From: Arenicola marina
Lineage: Eukaryota; Annelida; Polychaeta; Arenicolidae
Assembly: GCA_964019135.1 (NCBI GenBank)
Contig: OZ025257.1
Span: forward strand, 10,939,971 to 11,003,970
Reading direction: 5' to 3'
DNA length: 64,000 nucleotides
Part shown: piece by piece, positions 45,901 through 57,024 of the stretch
Numbering within the stretch: position 1 is the stretch's first letter
How the letters are laid out: every line of letters starts with the position of its first letter
Position numbers and translations under genes: made by a program
Notes under the pieces: model-generated
The model's input: the letters and a program-made list of their open reading frames with translations, nothing else
Databases searched by the model: none
What the model was told of the DNA's origin: nothing

Positions 45901-48900
45901 CATCAATCGTCTGGCTACATGTGTGCTCACCTTTAAGAAGGGGATGACAAAGGGTCTCAGTGGGAAGTTCGTCGCCTCCTGGAGCTTCGCGTGGAACTCC
46001 TCGATTGACAGGTGAGAATTCTAAACAACGAAAAAAAGAGAAATATCGCCAAATCAAAACCTACAAAATGCAACGGGTGTTGATCTACGGAGCTGTCATA
46101 TGTTCGGTAATTAATGTTCACTCGTGAATGTGATTCAGTATTCCTCTCTGCTGAGATCAACCGTCATGCAGGGACGATCGATATATCTATTGACATTTCA
46201 GGACTGTAATATTACAGCTGGGTTAGTTCTTTCTGTATCGTGCTTTGTGTGCTGTGTGCGCCCTCATCTGGATGGTTTTTGTTTGCCATTCACTCAGCAA
46301 CCGATGAGGGGAACGGCAACAGGGGGCGACAGGGGCAGCTTTGTGTTGTCCCTGGAGGACGGCCCCGCCAGGTGTCTCACCCTCGTGACATGTGTGACCA
46401 CTGGGACAACGACTCATCACTTACACCTCGACCTATCCCCCCCACCCTCCTCTCCTCCCCACCCCCTTTCTATCCTCTCGCGTCAAGCCATTGAAACCTC
46501 TTTTTGATACAGACTAATTCTCCAGGTGTGTTTTTTTTCTTTATTCCCCTATGACGAATTTGCGGTTAGTTACATATGATGGTCCTCGAAAACACCTGAC
46601 GTCTTGCGGTGAACCTCACAAGGGGGGTGGGGCAGTAGCTGGAGTTGGGGAGGGGGTGGGGGGTAGCTGGAGTGGGGAGAGAGAGGGCTGAGCGTGGACG
46701 GGCGTGTGGGTGAGAGGGCGGGAGGGACGAGCGGGAGTAAACGACGGGTTGGATAGGGATATGCAGGAGGGTAAGGGGAAGGGGAAGGGGAAGGGTAAGG
46801 GTAAGGGTAAGGGTAAGGAAAGGGGAAGGGGAAGGGGAAGGGTAAGGGTAAGGGTAAGGGGAAGGGGAAGGGTAAGGGTAAGGGTAAGGAAAGGGGAAGG
46901 GGAAGGGGAAGGGGAAGGGTAAGGGTAAGGGTAAGGGTAAGGGTAAGGGGAAGGGGAAGGGTAAGGGTAAGGAAAGGGGAAGGGAAGGGGAAGGGTAAGG
47001 GCAAGGGTAAGGGCAAAGGGAAGGGCAATGGCAAGGGCAAGGGGAAGGGGAAGGGGAAGGGGAAGGGGAAGGGGAAGGAAAGGGGAAGGGGAAGGGGAAG
47101 GGGAAGGGGAAGGGTAAGGAAAGGGGAAGGGGAAGGGGAAGGGGAAGGGTAAGGGCAAGGGTAAGGGCAAAGGGAAGGGCAAGGGCAAGGGGAAGGGGAA
47201 GGGGAAGGGGAAGGGGAAGGGGAAGGGTAAGGGCAAAGGGAAGGGCAAGGGCAAGGGCAAGGGGAAGGGGGTTGTTAATAGGACGTTATTTCCTTGTGTA
47301 CATTTGTTTCATGATCCATACGTCTTGTCTCAATCATCACTACATGTATACATGGTCATCACTACCCCTACTCCTCGCTTCCCAATTGCTCAACCCCTGC
47401 TACCACCCCCCCCCCCCACCACCACCACCATCGCTCCTTGCTCCCGCCTGGCCATTGGGCTCTATCAGCGTTGATCGAGATACGCCACCTGCCGGCTGAC
47501 AAGGGAAACACAGCTTGTTGCGTTTGCGGAGATTCTCCGATAACTTGGCGGCCGTGCAGGCCAGGGGACAGGTCGATCGGCTGGTAGTACATGGCAGCTG
47601 GCGAGGGGAAGGGAAATAAACGGGGGGGGGGGGTGGGGCCGAGGGAGGGGCTGGCTTTGCAGAGGGGTGGGTGGGGGGAGGGATGCCTAACCTCCCATCT
47701 GCCGTACATGCCCGGGGCGGATGAACCCCGGAGCTGGATATAAATCCATCTCGAAGGCCCGTGGGGATGAGGGGGTTGGGTGGCGGGGGGTCTGAGGTGA
47801 GGTGGGGGTGTACAGATAATCTCGCATCAGGAAAAGTGGAAGGAGATGGAAAAAACGGTAGGGGGCGGGGCGGAGCGGGGAGAGGAGGTAGCAATGGAGC
47901 GGGGCGGTGGGGGCTTGGGGCAGGGAGGAGGGGGAATTGATGTATTAAAGTGTTAACTCCAGAGAGTATAAATCATGTGTTCCGATTCTCCCGTCACTCA
48001 CATTAAAGCCACGCGGCAAGCAAGAGACGAAGCGTTACATAGTTTACAGCGATTACCAATCAGAGCGCCCTCTATTGACAGGAAATCGATACGGGTGTGA
48101 CGTCACGCCTACATCAATTTGGCAGCCATCTCTTCTGAACGAGTGGCTTGTCCTTCGGGTAGTGATCAATCGGAGCACACCTGTTGCGGCGGCTGCCCTG
48201 GGGGTATAGGGGGGGGGGGGAGTCGTGTCCCTGACAACTTGTGGGGTCATTCCGACTATGCGAACCTGGTAAGTTACCTAGGGGCGAGTTGTGATGCTAA
48301 ATATAGGGGATATCCCAAGGGTGGTAGTATGGCGGGGAGGGACAAATGCAGCAACATCAGCTCCAATTCAAGGGTCCGCTAAATCGATCCTTATGGCTAT
48401 AATACGACGCGTGATCAATACGTGAGCTATGCTAAATAAACTAAAACAATCGAGCTCCTTCACACATTCATTCATTCCCAACTCGTGTATCTCTAAGTAT
48501 CTATGTCAGGGCGCGCCGAAATGATATGTATCGAACAATGAACCTGCCACGTGGTTCAATGACGTCATTCACTTACCACAAGACCGAGAACGAGGCTCCG
48601 GACGCGCTCGCCAATCTCCGGTGAGATGTCAGACCCGAACTGCTGCAGCGTGGTGAGGAAGCGTTTGAGTTTGCTGAGTTGGCGGGCGCCACAGGCCGGT
48701 GGCAACTGCTGCTGCCCCTGGGCGGCCCCCGCCAGGGAGGGGGGCGAGGGGGTCCGGCCGCTGTAGCTACTGTGAGGGGAGTGCGCGCCGTTCGCACCTG
48801 CAACATTAAATGGCGTTTTATAAGGTCGCTGCGTGGGTAATGGGAGGGGGTGGGGGTGAAGCTGGAAGTACATTAATTTGGTTCAAGGCTGCGTCACCCT

Positions 48901-50685
48901 CTGCGTTGTGTCTTCATCGTAGCTTCATCTCTTATAAGTCAGACATTTTTTATGGTGTATGGATATCTACTCTGTTGATCCTGACGTTAAAAACCTAATA
49001 TATTCGTCATCACTATACCAATTCACTATTTATTCAGAGATGCTTTAAACGCCTAATGTAATTAAGCAATAATGTTTTATACAATAAAGAGAGATTTATG
49101 AAGTGTATCATTGCATTATCAAGCCCGCTAGATAGTCCGCTAGAGTGGAGGGTGGTGGGGGTAAAGGGTAGGGATGGGGCTGGGGGAGGGGTACATAATA
49201 ATGGTACTGACCTGACATGGAGCTGGCGGAGGAGAGGGGTCGGGAGGCGACGGGGGGCATGCCTGGTGACAGTGAGGGTACACCGTGGGGGGGATTCTTG
49301 ACGTCCACGGGGGAGTCCGGCATGCTACCCTCACGGTAATCTGCAAAGACACAACCAAGCGTGACGTCATAAAGAGGCATTTAACACGTTACGTCACAAT
49401 GGTCCATTGTGTGACGTCGTTTGTATGAGTGAGTAATAACAAACCATTCATCCTCATTATTATGATTGTAAACATTATACACGAAATAGACACGCATACC
49501 ATCTGTTATACGGTGTCAGCGAGCATTGTATTATTTTAACCTCCCAATGACCTTGTACCAGGTACAATTAAAGCACGGTTACTGGATTTTTCTTCGCCAA
49601 GGTTCGCCCAGATTAGATGGAGGGGTTAAAGTTCAAAGGTTTGGGGTCATGGGCTGTCACTGTCCCGGTGTCTGGGAAGGGTTACAACTGTCGATCTTTG
49701 AACATGTTGTCTCCCACGGTATTTGCTGATAAACCACACGTGAGCAACCGATCTTCACACTCGATATCGCTTATCTTGATATAACGTAAAATGCAGGATC
49801 GGAAATTAAAAAAAATAAACAGGGCTAAAAAGTATAAGCTATGTTTTACAATGGACCCATTATAATGAATTATGCCTTACGCATACACAGCTCGCTTCAC
49901 AACAAAGAGTCAGTCTTTGCTGACAGGGAGGTGAGACAGTGAGAAACAGACGACAGAGACAGGAACAGATATGATGATGGGGAGTTAGCGGCAGGAGCCG
50001 TGACATTTAAAGCCCCCTCTCTCAATCTCAACCTCAACTCTCAACCCCCACCCCCACCCCGCGGGTTTGGACACAGAGAGCCTTATACCACTCGCCACAT
50101 ACACCACACCTGCCTCTTTAAAGCTGATCATACATCAATTCTCCACCCAAATTACGATTTTCCACATCTCCTGGCACATTGTCTGACTGTTAATGTTAAC
50201 TCGTTATGACATAGACGTATTATCAGGCGTTATCAGGCAAAAAACGGCCTAAAAGTTCGAATTTGGATGACGTAGTACAAAAGAGAGCACCCTCTCTCAA
50301 CCCCATTCCCCAGCTCCCAATCTCCTCCCCGCTCCCCTGCTTCTTCCTGCACCAGTTTGGCCAACAAATACCTTATTTGTGTACGTACACAATAAATATC
50401 ATTTCCATTGAAAAACTAATTATCGGAAAAAGTATTGATGTACGCGTAACTTTAAACTACAATAGCCAGCGAGTGTCATTCGTACCCCAGTTATATCGCC
50501 ACCCCGGGCACTGTCAGAAAACAATGTGAGAGTCGACTGACGATGAGATATGATTGCAGCGAGGCGTCAATGAAAGCGAGCGACAAAACGTAATCCAGAC
50601 AGTAAAATGTCGTCTGCTTCGGCTTACCTGGCGGGAACTGATTGAGTAGCATGGCGGAGGCGGGAACCCGGTCAGAACCTCTCAT
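42429..50685 (-). CDS. RUNX1T1: ETO/MTG-family transcriptional corepressor (RUNX1T1/CBFA2T/nervy homologue), 10 exons
   Basis: Joining the ten exons listed separately gives 2013 coding bases, 670 residues plus stop, with every intron phase matching. Order of domains: NHR1/TAFH (about 94-190, starting [17 protein letters not shown]), a KRxPD-R-PKENG region, NHR2 oligomerisation helix (about 325-378), NHR3 helix (about 418-480) and a MYND zinc finger with C484, C487, C495, C498, C504, C508, H516 and C520. ETO proteins are nuclear adaptors that tetramerise through NHR2 and recruit NCoR/SMRT and histone deacetylases to DNA-binding factors; they do not bind DNA themselves. Length is close to vertebrate members (about 600). 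Start is uncertain: an in-frame ATG at 50,841 would add 52 residues. The C-terminal 150 residues are Gly/Ser/Ala/Pro-rich. Confidence 0.93.
43399..43604 (-). CDS. RUNX1T1: ETO-family gene, exon 9 (NHR3)
   Basis: Acceptor CGCTCGGCAG, donor GTAGGC, 206 bases. [20 protein letters not shown] and the following heptad-like helix form NHR3; it ends NQQEESSE immediately before the MYND exon, as in vertebrate homologues. Confidence 0.94.
43935..44154 (-). CDS. RUNX1T1: ETO-family gene, exon 8 (NHR2 core)
   Basis: Acceptor TTGGGCAG, donor GTGAGC, 220 bases. Starts [20 protein letters not shown] and continues [14 protein letters not shown], the conserved core of NHR2. The remainder is a linker ending VKRRA. 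Confidence 0.93.
44470..44537 (-). CDS. RUNX1T1: ETO-family gene, exon 7 (NHR2 start)
   Basis: A 68-base exon between acceptor TTACACGCAG and donor GTAAGT, encoding [22 protein letters not shown], the beginning of the NHR2 tetramerisation helix. Confidence 0.92.
44782..45056 (-). CDS. RUNX1T1: ETO-family gene, exon 6
   Basis: Acceptor GATGTTACAG, donor GTCAGT, 275 bases. Begins [20 protein letters not shown], a conserved segment, and then a Pro/Gly stretch. Ends in a run of about 30 residues of alternating Arg with Glu/Asp ([20 protein letters not shown]), unusual for this position. Confidence 0.92.
45449..45627 (-). CDS. RUNX1T1: ETO-family gene, exon 5
   Basis: Acceptor TCCTCCCGCAG, donor GTGAGT, 179 bases. 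Encodes [20 protein letters not shown] to [10 protein letters not shown], finishing NHR1 and starting the basic nuclear-localisation-type region of the family. Confidence 0.95.
45931..46020 (-). CDS. RUNX1T1: ETO-family gene, exon 4 (middle of NHR1)
   Basis: Exactly 30 codons between acceptor TTGTTTAG and donor [26 protein letters not shown] and [10 protein letters not shown]. Both boundaries are phase 0. It is separated from exon 3 by a 2.56-kb intron carrying the purine-rich array. Confidence 0.95.
46021..48576 (-). other. Intron 3 of the ETO-family gene
   Basis: Bounded by donor GTAAGT at 48,576-48,571 and acceptor TTGTTTAG at 46,021. Besides the purine array it holds a CCACCACCACC/poly-C stretch at 47,400-47,430 and a G-run at about 47,622. 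No exon-like segment with matching phase was seen. Confidence 0.85.
46764..47274. repeat. Purine-rich hexamer array in intron 3
   Basis: About 85 hexamers mixing GGGGAA, GGGTAA, GGGCAA and GGGAAA on the plus strand. The sense strand of the ETO-family gene (minus) is therefore an uninterrupted pyrimidine tract of about 510 bases. Spurious minus-strand frames of Pro/Leu/Phe repeats cross it. Confidence 0.93.
48577..48797 (-). CDS. RUNX1T1: ETO-family gene, exon 3 (start of NHR1/TAFH)
   Basis: Acceptor AATGTTGCAG, donor GTAAGT, 221 bases. A Ser/Pro/Gln-rich lead is followed by the first half of the TAFH domain, [20 protein letters not shown], ending SLVLGLV. TAFH domains bind activation motifs of other transcription factors. 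Confidence 0.95.
49212..49340 (-). CDS. RUNX1T1: ETO-family gene, exon 2
   Basis: Acceptor TCTTTGCAG, donor GTCAGT, 129 bases. Encodes [24 protein letters not shown] is the conserved N-terminal signature of the family. The rest is Pro/Ser-rich. Confidence 0.9.
50628..50685 (-). CDS. RUNX1T1: ETO-family gene, first coding exon (proximal)
   Basis: Reads [19 protein letters not shown] and ends with one base of the next codon before GTAAGC; phase 1 joins to AT of exon 2 to give Asp. The frame is open upstream to an ATG at 50,841. Chosen because both donor and phase fit exon 2. Confidence 0.65.
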
Positions 50686-50841
50686 AGAGACAGCGGCGGG
50701 AGAGACAGACAGACAGTCCGTCAGGCTGCGAGTTCGTCTTAATGACACGAATGGTGGCGAAGGAGGCAGCGAGCGTGCTGTAGCCGCCAGACGCTCACCG
50801 GGTCTGTACAGTAGGTGAGGCAGTGTAACGATGTCTGACAC

Positions 50842-53800
50842 CGTCGCCCCACCCAGAGAGGGAGGGGGTGGGGGCTGGGTGGGGTGGCGTCATCCGTCTT
50901 CTTCTATAGCGGCCCCTCCCCCCGCCCCCGCCGCTACACCATCCCGGGCCTGGGACAATTTGTAGATCGACACCCCTCCCCTCTCCTCTCCCTCCCTCCC
51001 TTAGCCGCCATACCCCACCCCTATCGACCCACTCCAGTGTTCCTCCCAACTGTGCCATCACCCAGTCACCCTCACCCCTGACACGCCTCCTCATTCCCCA
51101 GCGTCATGCCCCTCCACCTCCCGCCTGCCCCCCCCCCCCGCCCAACAGCATGAGCATACCTTTTGGAGGCAGGCAGCGGGGGGAGGAGTGTGGGGGTAGG
51201 GAGCGAGGGACGGTGGCATCCCAGTCGTTGAGTTTCAAATATCAGTTGCAAAAAGACCTTCGCCGACACAATATTGACACGACGAGTTCCCGGTAGGTGT
51301 GTCCTGTCTGTCTCTCTATTGGCAGGCCAGGATGTGAGTCTTGGATACAGAGGGGGTGACAGTGGGAGATGGGGTGGGGGCGGGTTATTTACACAACGTG
51401 CAGCAATTCACACACCACTCCACTAACCCCTCCCCATCACCCTCATCCCCTCTCCTCCGTGTCGGCGGCGCATCACCCCCCCCCCCTCGCCCCCCGCCCA
51501 CGTTACCTTCCCTGGGCGGTCACCGCTTTGTCCGGCAGAAGACTTTCACGGTCTGGCCATGGCGTGTACATAGTGTGTGTAGTATAGTGGTGGTGCCGGT
51601 GGTGGTTCCTATAGTACGCACAAGGTCAATATTAGCCCGCCAGCGAGGCACCGGTGAATACCGGCAATCAGCAGCGAAAGCATGTAAACTATTTGTGTAG
51701 CGACTTTGTAGGGAGAAGCCAACGTGAACCCACCCCTCTACCCCCCCCCCCCCCCGCCTGTCTGCCAAAGGCCACCCCCACCACCTCTCCTCGACCAACA
51801 GCCCCGGGCACGTCTCTCAGCTCACCTCTCGGGTACTACTGCATCACTAGAGGCGCTTCTAGCTAAGTATTAATCCAATATCACAACATTTTGACAGAGT
51901 GCTAGTCAGTGTCACTTAATCAAGCGCTTTTCACCTTTTCACCCGGGGCCTCTCCGCCGAAATAACAACTGCCATCATTACCTGGTCATTTGGACGGACC
52001 ATGCTATTCATCATGGGGCAGGATGGGGGGGGGAGGGGGGGGGGGGGCATGCAACTCTCCCACGGTGTGGACGCCAAGCCTTAGTGACGTAATGGATTTA
52101 CCTCCGGATTTAAATAGTTCTATTAGCATGCTTAATTCTTGCGGCGAAGTGACAAATGTTCGGTAGCCGCCCGTCGGACAACTGGTGTATTATCGCCCAC
52201 TGTCCTAAATCAACATGATGGAATCAACGCAATTTGTAATAAGCTTTAATTGATACGTTTGCGCTGATTATATAATGATGACCCCCCCCCCCCCCCCCAG
52301 CTTTCCATGACTGAGAGTTCGGGGGATAGGAGGGGAAGCTATAATCGACGCGTAATTATTTCTTGCTGCAGCGGGGTGAGCTGACTCCCCCCCCCCCCCC
52401 CACTTATGCTCATCATTATCCTGTCACACAGCTCACTCGCTTAGCACCTGTGTCGTTGTGACACCTGAAACAACCACTTTGTCCTAACACTCCCCACCCC
52501 CACACACACACTTACCACTTCCAACTACACAGACTGACGACACGTTATATATATAATTCATATATAGACCAATCGCACGCCCCGTAAGCTCTCAACCATC
52601 CGTCCCAGACACCTAAATTATACCCCTTGCATTCGCACCCCCCCCCCCCCCCACCGCCTACAATTCTCACCCTCTCGCCGGGGCAGGGGGGGGGGGGTGG
52701 TGGCTGTGCCGCGCCCCTTGTCACAGCGCCAGTCAGAGCAACACGCGCCCGGGGTTTAAAAACCAAGCTCACCGGCCTTTTTCCCCGTCATTCTTCATTC
52801 TTCCCTGCAAGGTGGCGCCGTGACACTCAGTCGACAAGGTCACGGTCACATTCATATAGAGACGACACCACAGCGACGCGATGGGGGGAGGGGGACGGGC
52901 AAGGGGAGAAGGAAAGGGCGGAGAGGGTGGTGGCCGCCAGGGGAAATGGCAAGAGGAGGGGGGTGTGGAACACCCAGGGCCCTCGGTTGTGGTGGGGGGG
53001 GGCTCAAAACATCTGTACCAGGCCTTCTCTACCCCCCAGACCCCCCACCAGCACTACCGCCGTAACAGCATATGTGACACTCGGTGGCAGAAGGGTAGGT
53101 GGGGGGGCGGGGGGGGGGGGGGGCTGGCAGCACATGGCAGGTGTTATTTCGACCGTGATTAACCTTCCATAAACGTGTGGTAACAGCTAATGATATTGCC
53201 GTCATATTCTATCTAGGCCAATATATGAACAGGTGTAAATCGAACCCGGGGGGCGGGGGGGGGGAGTAGAGGAGGGACTGTGGGTGGTGGGTGTGAACGG
53301 TCGGTGTGGGTGGTGAAGGGAGGGGGGTTACTACTAGAGCCGGGGCAGGCCAAGTTCCGTTCATTTGAAGGGAAACGGAAGGTATAGAGCGGGGAGGGGA
53401 GTTGAGGGGATGGTTTACCAAAAATAATAGCTTCCTGATCCGATTCAAACGAACTACAGACATCTATGTACCAACTCCAATCTACGTTCTTTTGATACTA
53501 GTTGCCGCTGATATATATATGGCTTCATATCTAACCGGTGTAGCCGTCATGGCACCCACAATTCACGTTACAAGGCCTTGACTGGGCCCTAAATGTGACA
53601 GCCACGCACCTCGCTTACCGGACCCCGCTCTGCTGCGGCCCGGACCAGCCAGAAACCGGCCGCGGAACTGGTGGCGCCGCTCGACGGATGACGTCATAGT
53701 CACGTGATGCATCGGAGCCGGGTGGCGCGGGATTGCAAACTCGGACCGCGGCATTGTGAATGGCTTCAAAACTCGGATCTCTCGTGTCCGTGTTGTTGTA

Positions 53801-55937
53801 TGTAAGCTGTGTTTAAATAATCCTCACTTGAGGTCTGGCGCTGTACATACGAACAGTCCTTGGATGGGTGCGCGACGATTCGCACTGAAATGGCGTGAGA
53901 TTAGGAAGAGAACTAACCAGTCAATATGATTGTGTGACGTAGCTCATTATACCACCTGCCATATGGTGAGGGGAGGGTTCTCTCGCTTGATGAACCCCAC
54001 CTACCCCGCCAGGCAGGAGGCAGGCAGGCAGGCAGGCAGGCAGGAGTCCCACCCAATGGGTTACACAGAACTCGCTATAGATAACACGGAATAGCAGGCG
54101 ATAATAGAGGGCCACGCGATAACGATCGCCGAGCTATGTGGAACTGGACATCGGGCAGGAGGACGGGGGGTGAGGGGAGGAGGGCGGGGGGGGGGGGTTG
54201 AGGTATCTGGGGGTCGGGTGGGGGAGGGGGTAGGTGTGGGAGTGCAACATTCCGGGAACACCTGTGGCCCACACGGCGCCAGGAGGTTATCAGCAATCAC
54301 CAGTGTCCGTATGACACCCGGACAATCGGCTGCCTTATCAGCGGACGTTTTGGCGGGAAAAGTGGCGTTCAAATCACTGAACCCCACTGTGACGTCATAT
54401 AGGAGATATATATATGATAGCCCTGAGACGGGCGCATTTTACCCACCGCCTCTCAACGACGTGGGGGGTGGAGGGGTGGGGTGGTCGGGGCACATGTGGT
54501 TTCCCCGAGATGTTGGTCACACACATATATATTGTACCCCCAACCGCCCTCCCACAATGACGTGGCCTGGATGACATCCCTGGACCTGTTTTTGCCTGGA
54601 GGCGGGGAGGGAGGGGGGGGGGGGCGGTTAGGAGAGAGAGGGGGGGAGGGGAAGGGCGGATAAAGATGAAAATGCCCTTCTCTCCCAGCCTCAGGTCCAT
54701 ATTCGTTACAGAGATAGGGGTAACCCACGGAACAGGGTAAGGGGGGGGGGGGGCGACCGGCGACGTCACACACAACCGTCACCTAGCAACGACACCTGCT
54801 GCGCTTCCCAGGCCAACCATCGGAAACTGCCGAGCGCTTCCGGGAAAAAAACACAAAAAGAATTCATATTAAAAAAACAAGAAGAAATAAACACACATGT
54901 ACTTATTAACCTCTCTCCGGCCCGGGCGCATCCAAACTCTTCCACTAATCCCTCCCGCGGCTGCCAGGTGGCGCCCTTATCATTAAAACCAGACAGCCTG
55001 TGTGTACCTCAACAGGAGCAAGGTGGCTGAATGGAGCCCAAGGAAATGTGGTTTACGATTTGGTTTGATATTTGGTTTTGTGTCTACTGCCGGTCAGGCG
55101 CTTATTTTTCTTCATATATTCATGGGCAACGATTTCAGGCCGGTCGCGGAGCTGGGTCCATTGGGGTGGTCCATTTACCTCTTACTCTCCTCCTGGCGTA
55201 TGTATAACCCGAGTAAACATGATGCAGCATACACGTTTTTTAATAAGACTTGGCCATTGTACCCTGCACCCCACCCCACCCCACTCGACCCCACCCCAGC
55301 CCACCCTACCCCCACCCTACCCCACCCCACCCCGCACTGCCCTCTCCTATGATAGCCCAGCGTTTAATTGGATATGAGCCGCGCTATATGTTCCAGATGT
55401 TTAACCGGGAAAATCCTCGGGGCATTTCCAAAAGAACTTCTTGAGGTAAAATTACTTAGAATTCCTTTCTATATATATTCACTTGACACGTGGTCTGGGC
55501 GTGTTAGCCAATCGATACGCGCAAAGCATAATCCACTGCAAAAGTCAATAATGTTTTCCTTTAAAGACAGGTGGTGCTGTATCTGTTATCAAAATGGAAC
55601 ACTTTAGGGGCGGTTTCGTGCAGAAAAACTCGCCCAACACTTTGGTAGGCGGGCTTATTTGATAGCTAGCTGCAGACGGTGATTTGTTATGTTGCTCAAT
55701 GCGAGATTGGTTGTACAGGTGTGGAGGTATATAGTCAGATAAAATTTTATTAGCGCTACAAGTGAATGGCACTGAAACGCATAGCTGAACCGGCGAACGT
55801 AACGTCATCCAAAATGAGGAGCAGACGACATTTTCACATCTGCTTCCCACAATGCACCGGGAGACCACCACACGCAAACGGCAGCTCTATTTATTTATTC
55901 ATTTACACATATATTTATACGTATCTCGCTGCCCATA
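50842..55937. other. GC-rich upstream region with many poly-C / poly-G tracts
   Basis: Long C or G homopolymers occur near 51,128, 51,475, 51,742, 52,020-52,048, 52,282-52,299, 52,388-52,402, 52,639-52,652, 52,686-52,697, 53,100-53,123, 54,187-54,198, 54,610-54,624 and 54,739-54,752. A (GGCA)n repeat lies at 54,010-54,045 and a CCACCCTACCCC-type stretch at 55,262-55,340. Apart from the candidate first exon, no gene is supported. The ETO-family promoter should lie here, but I cannot place it. Confidence 0.6.
53618..53769 (-). CDS. RUNX1T1: Candidate alternative first exon of the ETO-family gene
   Basis: A minus-strand frame starts at an ATG at 53,769, reads MKPFTMPRSEFAIPRHPAP and continues to a strong donor (GGTCCG then GTAAGCG) in phase 1, the same phase as the proximal first exon, so it could splice directly to exon 2. 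It lies in GC-rich DNA with several CpGs. Vertebrate ETO genes use alternative first exons. Transcript evidence is lacking, and a chance frame is possible. Confidence 0.35.
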
Positions 55938-56137
55938 NNNNNNNNNNNNNNNNNNNNNNNNNNNNNNNNNNNNNNNNNNNNNNNNNNNNNNNNNNNNNNN
56001 NNNNNNNNNNNNNNNNNNNNNNNNNNNNNNNNNNNNNNNNNNNNNNNNNNNNNNNNNNNNNNNNNNNNNNNNNNNNNNNNNNNNNNNNNNNNNNNNNNNN
56101 NNNNNNNNNNNNNNNNNNNNNNNNNNNNNNNNNNNNN
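55938..56137. other. Assembly gap, 200 N
   Basis: Exactly 200 undetermined bases, a placeholder length. Frames crossing it are not real. Confidence 0.99.
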
Positions 56138-56404
56138 ATGACATTTATGTTTCCATATCCCGTGATTTGTTTAGCTTTGTGTACTGAAGCTCCCCAGCCT
56201 CCACCCCCCCCTTGCCCCCGCCCCCCCCCCCCCCGCCCGCACCCAACCCTTCCGCCCTTATGCCCAGTAAGCCTCTTCCGTTGCTTGATGGCGTCTTGTA
56301 GCTTATCCCATGTCGAATGTCCTGCCATCGCTGACGGCGATGGCTGACCTGTGCTATCAGTTAGTATCATAGTCCTGGTGTGTGTAACTGGCATACACGA
56401 GCCG

Positions 56405-56520
56405 CCCCAAGAGCTCAGTAGGTTCAAGCGCTCGCATTGATTCTGCTCTTGCCACTTGAGAGCCTAACGGCACGTGGATCAGTGGTTCGCACCCCGCTGT
56501 GGTCACGCCTGAGGGTTTGC
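56405..56520 (+). mobile_element. Possible tRNA-derived SINE head
   Basis: GAGCTCAGTAGG (56,411-56,422) fits a Pol III A box, and GGTTCGCACCC (56,484-56,494) fits a B box with two mismatches. The 73-base spacing is longer than in an ordinary tRNA gene but could suit a class II tRNA ancestor with a long arm. No clean cloverleaf was found. The same B-box word occurs at 38,631-38,641. Confidence 0.3.
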
Positions 56521-57024
56521 AGGATAAAGATTCCATGTCCTTCTTCGCAAAGAGTAGAGGGTTGCCCCCGGGGGACATGGCTCCGTTCTTCCCTTTCTAT
56601 CTCCGATTGACGCGATATGGCCAAAATTGGTTAAAGCGTCCTGAATATACAGCCAGCCAACCAACTGATATTTGCCCTTTATATATAGGGCCGCCATCTA
56701 TAATACATATATAATGTCCATGCAAGGGGATAAAATCCTAGCTCGTCCACTCGCCTTGCCTGTAACAGACATACCAGGCCAGACATAAAAGGCAGTTCTC
56801 TGAAAAGCAGAGTACCGTTAATCGAATCTAGGAATTGGCCAAGAGGGGGGTTGCTCTTTGAAAACTTGCGATCGGAGGGGGGGGGGGCGGTGCTCGGAGA
56901 AACCGACTTTAACAGTGTATGTTCAGGTTCCCAAGGGGGGGGGTGCAACCCCCGTAACCCCCCACCCCGCCCCTAGATCAGCCCCAGGGCCCAATGGGTC
57001 ATGTCAACGAAACAAGTAAAAAAA

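Noticed and set aside
46570..47260. Pro/Leu/Phe-rich minus frames and a Gly/Lys-rich plus frame
   Set aside because: Translation of the purine hexamer array inside an intron.
46764..47274. Interstitial telomere repeat
   Set aside because: The hexamer is GGGTAA, not a rotation of GGGTTA (TTAGGG).
51158..51269. Another possible first exon of the ETO homologue (donor AAAAG then GTATGC)
   Set aside because: It leaves phase 2 and would put exon 2 out of frame.
55766..56427. Frames of 81-193 residues across the gap
   Set aside because: They consist mainly of N-derived unknown residues.
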